Of a stretch of DNA of 64,000 bases, positions 8,767-19,397 are shown piece after piece. Made by a program: the position numbers and the translations under genes. The notes beneath the pieces were generated by a model that worked only from the letters and a program-made list of their open reading frames with translations, was not told the origin of the DNA and did no database searches. Within the stretch, counting starts at the first letter, position 1. Each line of letters starts with the position of its first letter. The stretch covers positions 1-64,000 of the forward strand of contig NZ_JBGFGP010000130.1 in assembly GCF_041224545.1 (NCBI RefSeq), in the 5' to 3' direction. The stretch is from Sedimentitalea sp041224545 (GTDB lineage: Bacteria > Pseudomonadota > Alphaproteobacteria > Rhodobacterales > Rhodobacteraceae).

Positions 8767-10554
8767 TTAGTGACCGGCGGTTGCCGCACCTGCGCCGCGT
8801 GGGACGCGCACGCTTTCCACCAGGTCGACAATGTCCTGCGGAACCGGCTTGGTCATGCCCGCAACCAGGTAGGCGACGGCAAAGTTGATCATCGCACCGA
8901 CCGCTCCGAACGAGGTCGACTTGATCGACAGCAGCAGCGGATCAGCATCGGTAAAGGTGTTGGTGTCGGGGATGAAGAACCAGCCCTTGTGCAGGAAGAT
9001 ATAAACCAGCGTCACGATCAGACCGGCAAGCATGCCCGCCACGGCGCCCGAGTTGTTCACCTTCTTGGAGAAGATGCCCATCATCAGTGCCGGGAAGATC
9101 GATGCCGCCGCCAGACCAAAGGCCAGGGCCACGGTCTGCGCCGCAAAGCCCGGAGGGTTGAGACCCAGATAGGTGGCGACGACGATGGCGACGGCCATGG
9201 CGATACGCGCGGACATCAACTCGCCTTTTTCCGAAATCTCGGGGGCAAAGCGACCCTTGATCAGATCGTGGCTGACCGCAGAGGAAATCGCAAGCAGCAG
9301 ACCGGCGGCGGTCGAGAGCGCGGCCGCGAGACCGCCAGCGGCCACCAGACCGATCACCCATCCGGGCAGGTTGGCGATTTCCGGGTTGGCCAGAACAAGG
9401 ATGTCGCGGTTGAAGTTGGTCAGTTCGTTGCCCTGCCAGCCATTTTCGGATGCTTTGGCCTGCATGCTTTCGGCTTGATCATTGTAGTACTGGATTTTGC
9501 CGTCGCCATTCTTGTCTTCCCAGCCCAGCAATCCGGTTTTCTGCCATGTGGCCATCCAGTCGTAACGCGGATCGGTTTCGATCTGCTCGACCGAGACTGC
9601 TTCGGCATTGGTGCCGTTGGGCCAGAACATGTCGGTGATGTTGAGACGGGCCATGGCGCCGACTGCCGGTGCGGTCAGATAGAGCAGCGCGATAAAGACC
9701 AGCGCCCAGCCGGCGGACCAGCGCGCATCGGCAACGCGGGGCACGGTAAAGAAGCGCATGATCACGTGCGGCAGACCCGCGGTCCCGATCATCAGCGACA
9801 GGGTGAAGAGCACCATGTTCAGCGTATCGCCGTTATGCGACGTGTACTCGTTGAAGCCGAGTTCGGTCACGATGGCGTCCAGCTTGGCCAGCAGCGGCTC
9901 GCCCGTCGCGGCATAGTCGCCGAACAGACCGAGGGCCGGGATCGGGTTGCCGGTCAGTTGCAGACTGATGAACACGGCGGGAATGGTATAGGCCATGATC
10001 AGAACGCAATATTGCGCCACCTGTGTATAGGTCACGCCTTTCATGCCGCCGAACACAGCATAGGCGAAAACGACACAGGCACCGATCAGCAGACCCCAGG
10101 TGTTGGAGATCTCCAGAAACCGGCCAAAGGCCACGCCGACGCCCGTCATCTGGCCGATCACGTATGTGGTCGATGCCACGATCAGGCAGATCACAGCGAC
10201 AAGACGTGCTGTCGGGCTGTAGAAACGATCACCGATGAATTCGGACACGGTGAACTTGCCGAACTTGCGCAGGTAAGGCGCGAGCAGCAGCGCCAGAAGC
10301 ACATAGCCGCCGGTCCAGCCCATCAGGTACGAGCTGTTGTCATAGCCGGTAAAGGCGATGAGACCGGCCATCGAGATGAAGGAGGCGGCCGACATCCAGT
10401 CGGCGGCTGTCGCCATGCCGTTGGTGACGGGATGAACGCCGCGACCGGCGGCGTAAAATTCCGATGTGGAGCCGGCCCGGGCCCAGATCGCGATGCCGAT
10501 GTAAAGCGCAAAGGAGGCGCCCACGAACAGCAGGTTGATGGTAAACTGATCCAT
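8767..10554 (-). CDS. Sodium:solute symporter, VC_2705 family (probable acetate/short-chain acid uptake)
   Basis: A 595-residue integral membrane protein of the SSS superfamily with about 13 transmembrane segments. It starts MDQFTINLLFVGASF and carries the family region GRGVHPVTNGMATAADWMSAASF. An insert of about 90 residues rich in charged residues (near residues 320-395, NGDGKIQYYNDQAE) is typical of the VC_2705 type large subunit. It lies 6 bp downstream of the DUF4212 small subunit and shares an operon orientation with acs, so uptake of acetate for activation is the likely function. It is related to ActP but not a strict orthologue. Confidence 0.9.
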   Translation of the reverse strand: MDQFTINLLFVGASFALYIGIAIWARAGSTSEFYAAGRGVHPVTNGMATAADWMSAASFISMAGLIAFTGYDNSSYLMGWTGGYVLLALLLAPYLRKFGKFTVSEFIGDRFYSPTARLVAVICLIVASTTYVIGQMTGVGVAFGRFLEISNTWGLLIGACVVFAYAVFGGMKGVTYTQVAQYCVLIMAYTIPAVFISLQLTGNPIPALGLFGDYAATGEPLLAKLDAIVTELGFNEYTSHNGDTLNMVLFTLSLMIGTAGLPHVIMRFFTVPRVADARWSAGWALVFIALLYLTAPAVGAMARLNITDMFWPNGTNAEAVSVEQIETDPRYDWMATWQKTGLLGWEDKNGDGKIQYYNDQAESMQAKASENGWQGNELTNFNRDILVLANPEIANLPGWVIGLVAAGGLAAALSTAAGLLLAISSAVSHDLIKGRFAPEISEKGELMSARIAMAVAIVVATYLGLNPPGFAAQTVALAFGLAAASIFPALMMGIFSKKVNNSGAVAGMLAGLIVTLVYIFLHKGWFFIPDTNTFTDADPLLLSIKSTSFGAVGAMINFAVAYLVAGMTKPVPQDIVDLVESVRVPRGAGAATAGH

Positions 10555-10560
10555 GGGTTA

Positions 10561-10845
10561 TTACTCCTCTTCGACGCCGAATTCCGCGTCGAGCTTGTTC
10601 ATCCGGAACGCGTAGAAAAAGATCAGGGCCAGGAACACCAGGATCGAACCCTGTTGTGCGAACCAGAAACCGAGATCGGTCCCCCCGACGGCAATGCCCG
10701 ACAGCATCGGACGCAGCAGGATGCCGAACCCGAAAGACACCAGCGCCCAGATGACGAGGCTGATCAGAATGATGCGCACGTTCGCCGCCCAATAGCCCTT
10801 GTCGGCCTCAGCGGTGCTCGCGGCATGAGTTGATTGGTCCGCCAT
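10561..10845 (-). CDS. DUF4212 protein, small subunit of the VC_2705-type symporter
   Basis: This 94-residue protein has two transmembrane helices (about residues 24-46 and 58-78) with the pattern YWAANVRIIL ... FWFAQQGSI that defines the sodium/solute symporter small-subunit family. It directly precedes the large subunit. The ATG at 10843-10845 is chosen because AAGGAGG lies about 8 bases upstream; an earlier in-frame start would overlap this site. Function: partner or assembly factor for the symporter in the inner membrane. Confidence 0.9.
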   Translation of the reverse strand: MADQSTHAASTAEADKGYWAANVRIILISLVIWALVSFGFGILLRPMLSGIAVGGTDLGFWFAQQGSILVFLALIFFYAFRMNKLDAEFGVEEE

Positions 10846-10911
10846 GGCGGTTCCTCCTTCTTCCTCCAAAGATGATGGCCACCGCGTTAACCTTGCAGTG
10901 GCCGGGTCTTG

Positions 10912-11595
10912 TCAGGCCGTGGCCTGTTTCACGATCGCTGCCAGATCGGCGGCAATCGTGTCGATATCGCCCATCGCGTCGATGGATTTGAGCACGTCCC
11001 GCGCCTTGTAATAGGCGATCAGCGGGGCGGTCTGCTCGTGATAGGCGACAAGACGGCTGGCAACGGTTTCGGCGTTGTCGTCGGCGCGGCGTTTCATGTT
11101 TGTGCTGCCGCATTTGTCGCAGGTTCCGGCAACGACCGGGGCCTTGAACGTATCGTGATAGCCCTCGCCACAATCGCCACAGGTGAACCGCCCGGAAATG
11201 CGCGTGACCATCGCGGCATCGTCAACTTCGAGGTTGATCGCCGCGTTGATGCCCTGGCCGGATTCCGCGAGCAGCGCGTCCAGCGCCCCGGCCTGTACCG
11301 TGGTGCGGGGAAAACCGTCGAGGATCACGCCCCTGGCGCAGTCCGGCTGGGCCAGACGGTCACGCAGGATGTTGACCACGATCTCGTCGCTGACCAGTTT
11401 CCCGGCCTCCATCACCGCCTTGGCGGCCTTGCCGGCCTCGGTGCTGGCCGCAACGGCGGCACGCAGAAGATCACCGGTGGAAAGTTGGACAAGGCCGAAT
11501 TTTTCCTCGAGCATGCGGGCCTGCGTGCCCTTGCCCGCGCCCGGAGGGCCCAGCAGGATCAGGACGGCGGGCTTGGTCATCGTGGCTGCATCCAT
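10912..11595 (-). CDS. adk: Adenylate kinase with zinc-type LID
   Basis: The 227-residue enzyme converts AMP and ATP to two ADP. It has the P-loop GPPGAGKGTQ, the AMP-binding STGDLLRAA and DGFPRT motifs, and a LID with four cysteines (CGDCG and CDKCG) that should bind zinc. It begins 6 bp after the acs stop, with a second possible start five codons in. Acs produces AMP and pyrophosphate, so a co-transcribed adenylate kinase would recycle AMP. Many Rhodobacterales keep another adk in the ribosomal operon, so this may be a dedicated paralogue; that cannot be tested within the window. Confidence 0.92.
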   Translation of the reverse strand: MDAATMTKPAVLILLGPPGAGKGTQARMLEEKFGLVQLSTGDLLRAAVAASTEAGKAAKAVMEAGKLVSDEIVVNILRDRLAQPDCARGVILDGFPRTTVQAGALDALLAESGQGINAAINLEVDDAAMVTRISGRFTCGDCGEGYHDTFKAPVVAGTCDKCGSTNMKRRADDNAETVASRLVAYHEQTAPLIAYYKARDVLKSIDAMGDIDTIAADLAAIVKQATA

Positions 11596-11601
11596 GGTTT
11601 C

Positions 11602-13572
<1,971 letters not shown>

Positions 13573-14070
13573 ACGAGGCTCCTCCCTCTGACATTGATGC
13601 GGGGCTTTGGCTCGCCCGTTCCGGGACGTTAACGCCCGATACTCCTCGCCACAAATAATAACTGAAACTGAAAATATGGAAATAACTTACGGGAATAGAA
13701 CGATTAGTTTGTAAATGATTTTCGAAGAGCGTTCGATTTTTGTAAACTTTTTGCTGCTGTTCACATTTTCTTGTGTAGGTGCAACGCATTGACTGTTAAC
13801 GGATCGCAAACGTGTCCGCACGCCTGATGTTGCCCCCGGGTCAACCTGACGAGAAGCCCCCCTTGCGATAGTTTGTTCGCATGCAAGCAGAGCGCCGCGA
13901 AATGCGGATTTTGCGGCGCGGTGCCGGGGCGCATGTCGCGGTCAGACGGCGAATCGACCGCAGGCGGATGCCGATTTGTGCAGGGTCGGGGGCTTGGCTT
14001 CACCGGGCGGGCGCGCTAGCGTTCGGTCCAAGCGGTCCGGCGACTGGATCGCAATATGGGAGAGTACTTC
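13573..14070. promoter_or_regulatory. Divergent intergenic region between acs and the dctPQM operon
   Basis: About 500 bp without a gene. The half nearest acs (13650-13790) is AT-rich. It contains two identical octamers TTTGTAAA at 13708-13715 and 13739-13746, 31 bp apart; the first is followed after 4 bp by TTTCGAAG. This resembles the TTTGCAAA-N4-TTTGCAAA layout described for the ScfR/PccR/RamB regulators of acetate and propionate metabolism, but the match is partial. An inverted repeat GCGCCGC/GCGGCGC (13892-13898 and 13913-13919) lies in the dct-proximal half. GGGAGAG at about 14060 is the ribosome binding site of dctP. Confidence 0.4.
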
Positions 14071-15087
14071 ATGAACAAGATGTTGACCGGGGCGGTCGCC
14101 GCGGCAGTTGCCGCATCCTTCGTTGCCGAGGCATCGGCGACCGAATGGAACGTATCTGTCTGGGGCAAGCGCCGCGCCTTTACCGAACATGTCGAAAAGC
14201 TCGCCGAGCTTGTCAGCGAAAAGACCAACGGCGAATTTACCATGAATGTCAGCTATGGCGGACTGTCCAAGAATCGCGAGAACCTGGATGGCATTTCCAT
14301 CGGCGCATTCGAAATGGCACAGTTTTGCGCCGGATACCATCCAGACAAGAATCGCCTGATCACGGTTCTGGAACTGCCCTTCCTCGGCGTGTCCAATCTC
14401 GACGAGGAGGTCGCAGTCAGCCACGCGGTCTATGCCCATCCGGCGGTTCAGGAAGAAATGGCCCAGTGGAATGCCAAGCTGCTGATGACCAGCCCGATGC
14501 CGCAATACAATATCGTCGGCACGGGCGAGCCGCGCGACGAACTCAGCGAATTCGAGGGCATGCGGGTGCGCGCCACCGGCGGCCTGGGCAAAGCGTTCGA
14601 GGCGGTCGGCGCGGTGCCGACCTCGGTGACCGCGACCGAAGCCTATCAGGCGATGGAATCCGGTGTCGTCGATACCGTGGCCTTTGCCCAGCACGCCCAC
14701 CTGTCTTTCGGCACCATCAACCAGGCCGACTGGTGGACCGCGAACCTCAATCCGGGCACGGTGAACTGCCCGGTGGTGGTGAATATCGATGCCTATGAGG
14801 CGCTGAGCGATGACGAGCGCGAGGCGCTGGACAGCTCGGTGGACGAAGCCATCGCGCATTACCTTGCCAATTATGGCGAACTGCTCAAGAAATGGGACGC
14901 CGTGCTGGAAGAAAAAGGCGTCACCAAGGTCGAGATCAGCGACACCGAGCTTGACGCTTTCCGCAAAACCGCCGCCGACCCGATCCGCGCGGCCTGGATC
15001 GAGGAAATTGAAGCACAGGGCCTTCCCGGTCAGGAACTCTATGATCTGGTGGTATCGACCCTGGCGGATGCCAAGGGATCGAACTGA
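14071..15087 (+). CDS. dctP: TRAP transporter substrate-binding protein, DctP type
   Basis: A 338-residue periplasmic protein with a signal peptide (MNKMLTGAVAAAVAASF, cleavage near EASA) and the DctP fold. The conserved region SVTATEAYQAMESGVVDTVA near residue 195, with the arginine in GMRVRAT that binds carboxylates, supports an organic acid ligand. The start at 14071 is chosen over 14056 because GGGAGAG precedes it. It opens an operon with the small and large membrane subunits. The exact substrate is unknown; position beside acs hints at a small acid. Confidence 0.92.
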   Translation: MNKMLTGAVAAAVAASFVAEASATEWNVSVWGKRRAFTEHVEKLAELVSEKTNGEFTMNVSYGGLSKNRENLDGISIGAFEMAQFCAGYHPDKNRLITVLELPFLGVSNLDEEVAVSHAVYAHPAVQEEMAQWNAKLLMTSPMPQYNIVGTGEPRDELSEFEGMRVRATGGLGKAFEAVGAVPTSVTATEAYQAMESGVVDTVAFAQHAHLSFGTINQADWWTANLNPGTVNCPVVVNIDAYEALSDDEREALDSSVDEAIAHYLANYGELLKKWDAVLEEKGVTKVEISDTELDAFRKTAADPIRAAWIEEIEAQGLPGQELYDLVVSTLADAKGSN

Positions 15088-15107
15088 GCCGGGAGCGAAC
15101 CGGATTG

Positions 15108-15139
15108 CGGGGCCGTGCCATGTGCGCGGCCCCGTCTTT
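15108..15139 (+). terminator. GC-rich hairpin between dctP and dctQ
   Basis: The arms CGGGGCCG (15108-15115) and CGGCCCCG (15127-15134) pair perfectly over 8 bp around an 11-base loop and are followed by TCTTT. It lies in the 70-bp gap after dctP. Such a hairpin can act as a partial terminator or 3' stabiliser, letting the binding protein be made in excess over the membrane subunits. Confidence 0.6.
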
Positions 15140-15157
15140 GAATGAGGGGATGAGCAC

Positions 15158-15787
15158 ATGGCGGGTTCTGCCGCGGTACTGGAAGATTCCAGCCTGCTGA
15201 GCCGTTTGGACCGGGCCTTGCTGCCGGTCGAACGCTTTTGCGCGTTGCTGAGCGGGTTGGCGATTTTCTCGCTGATGTTTCTCGCGGCGTATTCGGTGAT
15301 CGGGCGCAAGTTCTTTGGCATGCCGCTGCTCGGCTATGTCGATTATATCGAGGCTGCCATGCCGATCATCGCGATCATGGGAATTTCCTATGTGCAGCGG
15401 GATGGCACCCATATTCGCATGGACATGCTGGTCGGTGCGCTCAGCGGACGGGTGTTGTGGCTTTTCGAACTGGTGTCGGTCATTCTCATCCTGATCCTCG
15501 TTACCGCGCTGGCCTGGGGCGCCTGGGAGCATTTCGACCGCTCTTTTGATTGCGCGCGCCCCCTGTGCAGCCGCGACAGCTCGATCGATATCGGCCTGCC
15601 CACATGGCCGTCCAAGCTCGTGGTGCCGGTGGCGTTTGCGGTTCTGGTGCTCCGCCTGATCCTGCAGGCGGTGGGCTACGGACGCGCGCTTGTTCTGGGG
15701 CTTGAGAACCCGGTGGCCGTGCCATTGAACCTGAGCGTGGCCGAACAGGCCCAGGCCGAGGCCAGCCAGCTTGCGGGGCATGACTGA
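15158..15787 (+). CDS. dctQ: TRAP transporter small permease, DctQ type
   Basis: A 209-residue inner-membrane protein with four hydrophobic segments; the DctQ core runs from about residue 25 to 175, including AAYSVIGRKFFGMPL and VQRDGTHIRMDML. GAGGGG upstream of the ATG is the ribosome binding site. Its TGA overlaps the dctM ATG by one base, so the membrane subunits are translationally coupled. It scaffolds the large subunit for the upstream DctP. Confidence 0.92.
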   Translation: MAGSAAVLEDSSLLSRLDRALLPVERFCALLSGLAIFSLMFLAAYSVIGRKFFGMPLLGYVDYIEAAMPIIAIMGISYVQRDGTHIRMDMLVGALSGRVLWLFELVSVILILILVTALAWGAWEHFDRSFDCARPLCSRDSSIDIGLPTWPSKLVVPVAFAVLVLRLILQAVGYGRALVLGLENPVAVPLNLSVAEQAQAEASQLAGHD

Positions 15788-17187
15788 TGGAACCCATTGA
15801 AATCGGATTGTGGGTCAGCGCGGGCCTGTTGATTCTGGTGCTCGCGGGCATGCGCGTGGCGTTTGCGGCGGCGCTTGCGGGGTTGGTCGGGCTTGTCCTG
15901 ATATTCTGGGCCAAGCGGGATTTCGGTGGCGAGCATCTGGGCTGGGCGCTGACCGTTGCGATCAAGACGGCGGGGCAGGTGCCGCATTCCAAGGTTTCGG
16001 CGCAGGTTCTGAGCCTGATCCCGGTCTTCATCATGATCGGTTACATGGCCTATTACGCCAACCTGACCACGGCATTGTTCGAGGCCGCGAAGCGGTGGAT
16101 CGCGTGGGTGCCGGGTGGGCTGGCCGTTTCGACGGTCTTCGCCACCGCGGGATTCGCGGCGGTGTCCGGGGCCTCGGTGGCGACGGCGGCGGTGTTTGCG
16201 CGCATCGCGATCCCCGAGATGCTCAAGATCGGCTACAACAAGCAATTCGCCGCCGGTGTGGTTGCGGCGGGCGGGACGCTTGCGTCTCTCATTCCTCCGT
16301 CGGCCATCCTCGTGATCTATGCCATCATCGTTGAGCAGGATGTGGGCAAGCTGCTGCTGGCCGGGTTCATTCCGGGGGCGTTTTCGGCGGTGGTCTATGC
16401 GGTGCTGATCATCGGGATCGCGATGATCTTCAAAACCGTGGGCCCACCGGTCCGGGGCTTTACCTGGGGCGAGCGGTTCCGGGCGCTGCCGCCCGCGCTG
16501 CCCATCGTGGCGGTGGTGGTGATCATCATCTTCTTTGTCTACAATCCGTTCGGCGATGCGTGGGGCACACCGACAGAGGGCGGTGCGATCGGTGCCTTTA
16601 TCGTGTTCCTGATGGCGGTGTTTCGCGGCATGCGGTGGTCGGAATTGAAATCGGCATTGCTGGACACCGCCAAGCTGACGATCATGATCTTCACGATCAT
16701 CTGGGGTGTGCTGATCTATGTGCGCTTTCTCGGTTTTGCCGAGTTGCCAGCCGCTTTCGCCGACTGGATCACGTCGCTCGACATGTCGCCGATGCTGATC
16801 CTGATCTGCATCCTGCTGGCCTATGCGGTGCTGGGCATGTTCATGGATGCGATTGGCATGCTGCTCCTGACGCTGCCGGTGGTCTATCCGGCGGTTATGG
16901 CGCTGAACGGAGGCGAGACCGTGACCGCGGCGGAGAGCGCATTCGGCATGTCCGGAACCATGTGTGCGATCTGGTTCGGGATACTCGTGGTCAAGATGGC
17001 CGAGTTCTGCCTGATCACCCCGCCCATTGGCCTCAACTGTTTCGTCGTGGCCGGGGTGCGCGAGGACCTGACCGTTCAGGACGTGTTCAAGGGCGTGATG
17101 CCGTTCTTTGTCGCCGATGCGATAACCATCGCGTTGCTGGTGGCGTTCCCGTCGATCGTTCTCTACCTGCCCAGCCTCGCCGGTTAG
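15787..17187 (+). CDS. dctM: TRAP transporter large permease, DctM type
   Basis: A 466-residue transport subunit with about 12 transmembrane segments. Typical DctM motifs are seen: GFAAVSGASVATAAVFARIAIPEM near residue 125 and LASLIPPSAILVIYAIIVEQ near residue 165, plus GMFMDAIGMLLLTLPVVYP near 360. It completes the dctPQM operon. The gene ends 5 bp before the convergent histidine kinase gene, and no terminator is obvious between them. Confidence 0.94.
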   Translation: MEPIEIGLWVSAGLLILVLAGMRVAFAAALAGLVGLVLIFWAKRDFGGEHLGWALTVAIKTAGQVPHSKVSAQVLSLIPVFIMIGYMAYYANLTTALFEAAKRWIAWVPGGLAVSTVFATAGFAAVSGASVATAAVFARIAIPEMLKIGYNKQFAAGVVAAGGTLASLIPPSAILVIYAIIVEQDVGKLLLAGFIPGAFSAVVYAVLIIGIAMIFKTVGPPVRGFTWGERFRALPPALPIVAVVVIIIFFVYNPFGDAWGTPTEGGAIGAFIVFLMAVFRGMRWSELKSALLDTAKLTIMIFTIIWGVLIYVRFLGFAELPAAFADWITSLDMSPMLILICILLAYAVLGMFMDAIGMLLLTLPVVYPAVMALNGGETVTAAESAFGMSGTMCAIWFGILVVKMAEFCLITPPIGLNCFVVAGVREDLTVQDVFKGVMPFFVADAITIALLVAFPSIVLYLPSLAG

Positions 17188-17192
17188 GTCGT

Positions 17193-19397
17193 TCAGGAGG
17201 GCGTGCCGGACAGGAAGCGTTGCAACTGGTCCGTGTCGATCGGCTTGTGGAGCAGCGGCAATCGCCTCTCGCGGCAGCGCATCTCGAGCTCGACGCTGCG
17301 GTTGGCGGAGATGATGCAGGCGGGAATGGGGCCGAAAACATCTGTGATCTCGGAGATCGCATCAAGGCCCGAGTGGTTGTCATCAAGCTGGTAGTCGGCG
17401 ACGATCACGTCCGGTGCCATGTCGATGTCGTTCAACAAGGCCTGTGCCTCTGCCGTGTTCGGGCAGGGCAGCACGTCAAGCCCCCAGTTTTCCATCGTCA
17501 GGGTCAGCGCGTTGCGCAGTTCTTCATCGTTCTCGATCAGGAGCACGATGCGGTGTTGCAGGTTGTCGTGCCAGGGCTCGGGCGTGTTGGTATCCGGCGC
17601 GAGTTGTGGCCGGTCCTGTGGCGCAAGCGGCAATTCGACCGAAAACACTGTTCCGCGCCCAACCTGCGAGCGCAGGTGCAGCGGGTGACTCAGCAGCGCA
17701 CAGGCGCGATCGACAATCGCAAGGCCCAGTCCCATGCCATCGGCGGCACTCGCGGTCGCGTTCAGCCGCTGGAATTCACCGAATACAAGGTCCTGTTCGT
17801 CCTCCGCGATGCCGGGGCCGGTGTCCCAGACCTCGACGCGCACGGATTTCCCCATCCGCCGCGCCCCCACCAGCACACGACCCCGATCCGTATAGCGAAT
17901 GGCATTGCTGACGAGGTTCTGAAGGATGCGGCGCAGATAGGTTGCATCGCTCTGTACATCTGCGCCGGTGCGCAGGATGCGCAGGTCCAGATCTTTGGCC
18001 GCTGCGGTCGGACCCAATTCGTCGCGCAGTTGCGACAGGAGCCGGTCCAGCGACACCGTCGACAGGTGCAGGTTCGCCTGACCCGAGTCGAGCTTGGAGA
18101 TGTCGAGCAGGGCGGAAAGAATGTTTTCCACGCTCTGCAATGCGCTCGCGGCCTTGGCGGCGCTTTGGCGCGATTGTGGATCGAGCGCATCTCCATCCAG
18201 CGACGCGACATAGAGTTTGGCCGCAGAGAGCGGTTGCAGCAGATCATGGCTGGCGGCAGCGACAAAGCGGGATTTGGAAGCATTGGCGCGTTCGGCCTCT
18301 GACAACGCATCCTCAAGATCGAGCGTGCGCTCCATCACCCGCAACTCCAGCATCTCGTTCGCTTCGGAAATGGCACGGATGGCCGTGCGCTCGGGTGTCA
18401 TATCGGTAAAGCTGATGACAAAGCCGCGGTCGGGCATCTCTTGCATGTGCACGGCAAGCGTCCGGCTGGACCGGTGTTCGATTTCAAACGACAGGGACTC
18501 TCTGCTGCGGCGGCCCCGCACCCAGTCATCGATCTCGCCATAGGCAACATCGTCGGTCAGGGAAATTTCGGCGCGAAACTGGTCATAGATCGTCTGAAAG
18601 CTGCTGCCGATGGTAAAGCGCCCGATGGGGATCGACAGCAATTCGCCGACCCTGCGATTCCAGCCCACCAGGCGGCCGAGCTGATCGAATATGCACACGC
18701 CCTGACGCAGATGTTCGAGCGTCGCGCGGATGAGCAAGGCCTGATCGTCGAGGATCCGGTCGCGTTCCTGACGCTCCAGCCGCATGATGTCGGTCACATC
18801 GGTCTGCAGGATCACGGTGCCGCCATCGCGTGTGCGGTGTTCGCTCACCTGTACCCAGCGATCCTGCGACATGCGGACATTGAAGATGACGCTGGCATCC
18901 TTATGTCTCACCAGACGTTGCGCGGCCCAGATGTCCGGGGTTTCGCGGTCCGGCAGGGAGAGATAGCGGCTGTTGCTGACGATACGCACATAGTCGGTAA
19001 AGCCCAGTCCCGGTCGCAGCAGGTTGCGAATATCGGGCATGTGCATGCCGAACCGGCTGTTGCACATGACCAGTTCGTCCTCGGCATTGAACATGGCGAA
19101 CCCCTCCTGCACGGTCTCGATCGCATTGGCGAGGTTCGAGCGCGCGGCCTCGGTCTCGCTGTTGGCGACGGCAAGGCGGGCGTTGGATTCATTCAAAAGG
19201 TCAAGCGCGCGTTCCAGATCGCGCGTGCGCGCGCGGACTTCCTCTTCGAGCAGGGCGGCCCGCTGGAACTGGGCATAGGCGGCACCTGCGGCATCGACGC
19301 TTTGTTCGACGCGCTGCATCAGCGCGCTGGCGATGATCTTCAGCTTTTCGTTTTGTCGCTCGACAGAGTCTTCGGGATTGATCAGCGAGTCAGCCAT
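17193..19397 (-). CDS. Hybrid histidine kinase/response regulator with PAS domains
   Basis: A 734-residue soluble sensor. A coiled coil (about residues 10-90) is followed by two PAS-like domains (about 95-205 and 220-335), the dimerisation/phosphoacceptor helix with H384 in AAASHDLLQPL, an HATPase domain (NLVSNAIRYT, then DTGPGIAEDE and GMGLGLAIVD) and a C-terminal receiver with VIVADYQLDD. No transmembrane segment is seen. It overlaps the upstream FIST gene by 8 bp. Similar kinases (ErcS' and NahK type) control quinoprotein ethanol oxidation in pseudomonads, which fits the neighbouring PQQ dehydrogenase. Confidence 0.92.
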   Translation of the reverse strand: MADSLINPEDSVERQNEKLKIIASALMQRVEQSVDAAGAAYAQFQRAALLEEEVRARTRDLERALDLLNESNARLAVANSETEAARSNLANAIETVQEGFAMFNAEDELVMCNSRFGMHMPDIRNLLRPGLGFTDYVRIVSNSRYLSLPDRETPDIWAAQRLVRHKDASVIFNVRMSQDRWVQVSEHRTRDGGTVILQTDVTDIMRLERQERDRILDDQALLIRATLEHLRQGVCIFDQLGRLVGWNRRVGELLSIPIGRFTIGSSFQTIYDQFRAEISLTDDVAYGEIDDWVRGRRSRESLSFEIEHRSSRTLAVHMQEMPDRGFVISFTDMTPERTAIRAISEANEMLELRVMERTLDLEDALSEAERANASKSRFVAAASHDLLQPLSAAKLYVASLDGDALDPQSRQSAAKAASALQSVENILSALLDISKLDSGQANLHLSTVSLDRLLSQLRDELGPTAAAKDLDLRILRTGADVQSDATYLRRILQNLVSNAIRYTDRGRVLVGARRMGKSVRVEVWDTGPGIAEDEQDLVFGEFQRLNATASAADGMGLGLAIVDRACALLSHPLHLRSQVGRGTVFSVELPLAPQDRPQLAPDTNTPEPWHDNLQHRIVLLIENDEELRNALTLTMENWGLDVLPCPNTAEAQALLNDIDMAPDVIVADYQLDDNHSGLDAISEITDVFGPIPACIISANRSVELEMRCRERRLPLLHKPIDTDQLQRFLSGTPS

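Noticed and set aside
8617..10833. Long open frame of 738 codons on the plus strand
   Set aside because: It is antisense to the symporter gene; its composition (His, Gln, Gly and Asp rich, no domains) is the usual mirror of a GC-rich gene.
13892..13919. GC-rich inverted repeat upstream of dctP as a terminator or operator
   Set aside because: The loop is 14 bases and there is no T tract; seven paired bases are expected by chance in GC-rich DNA.
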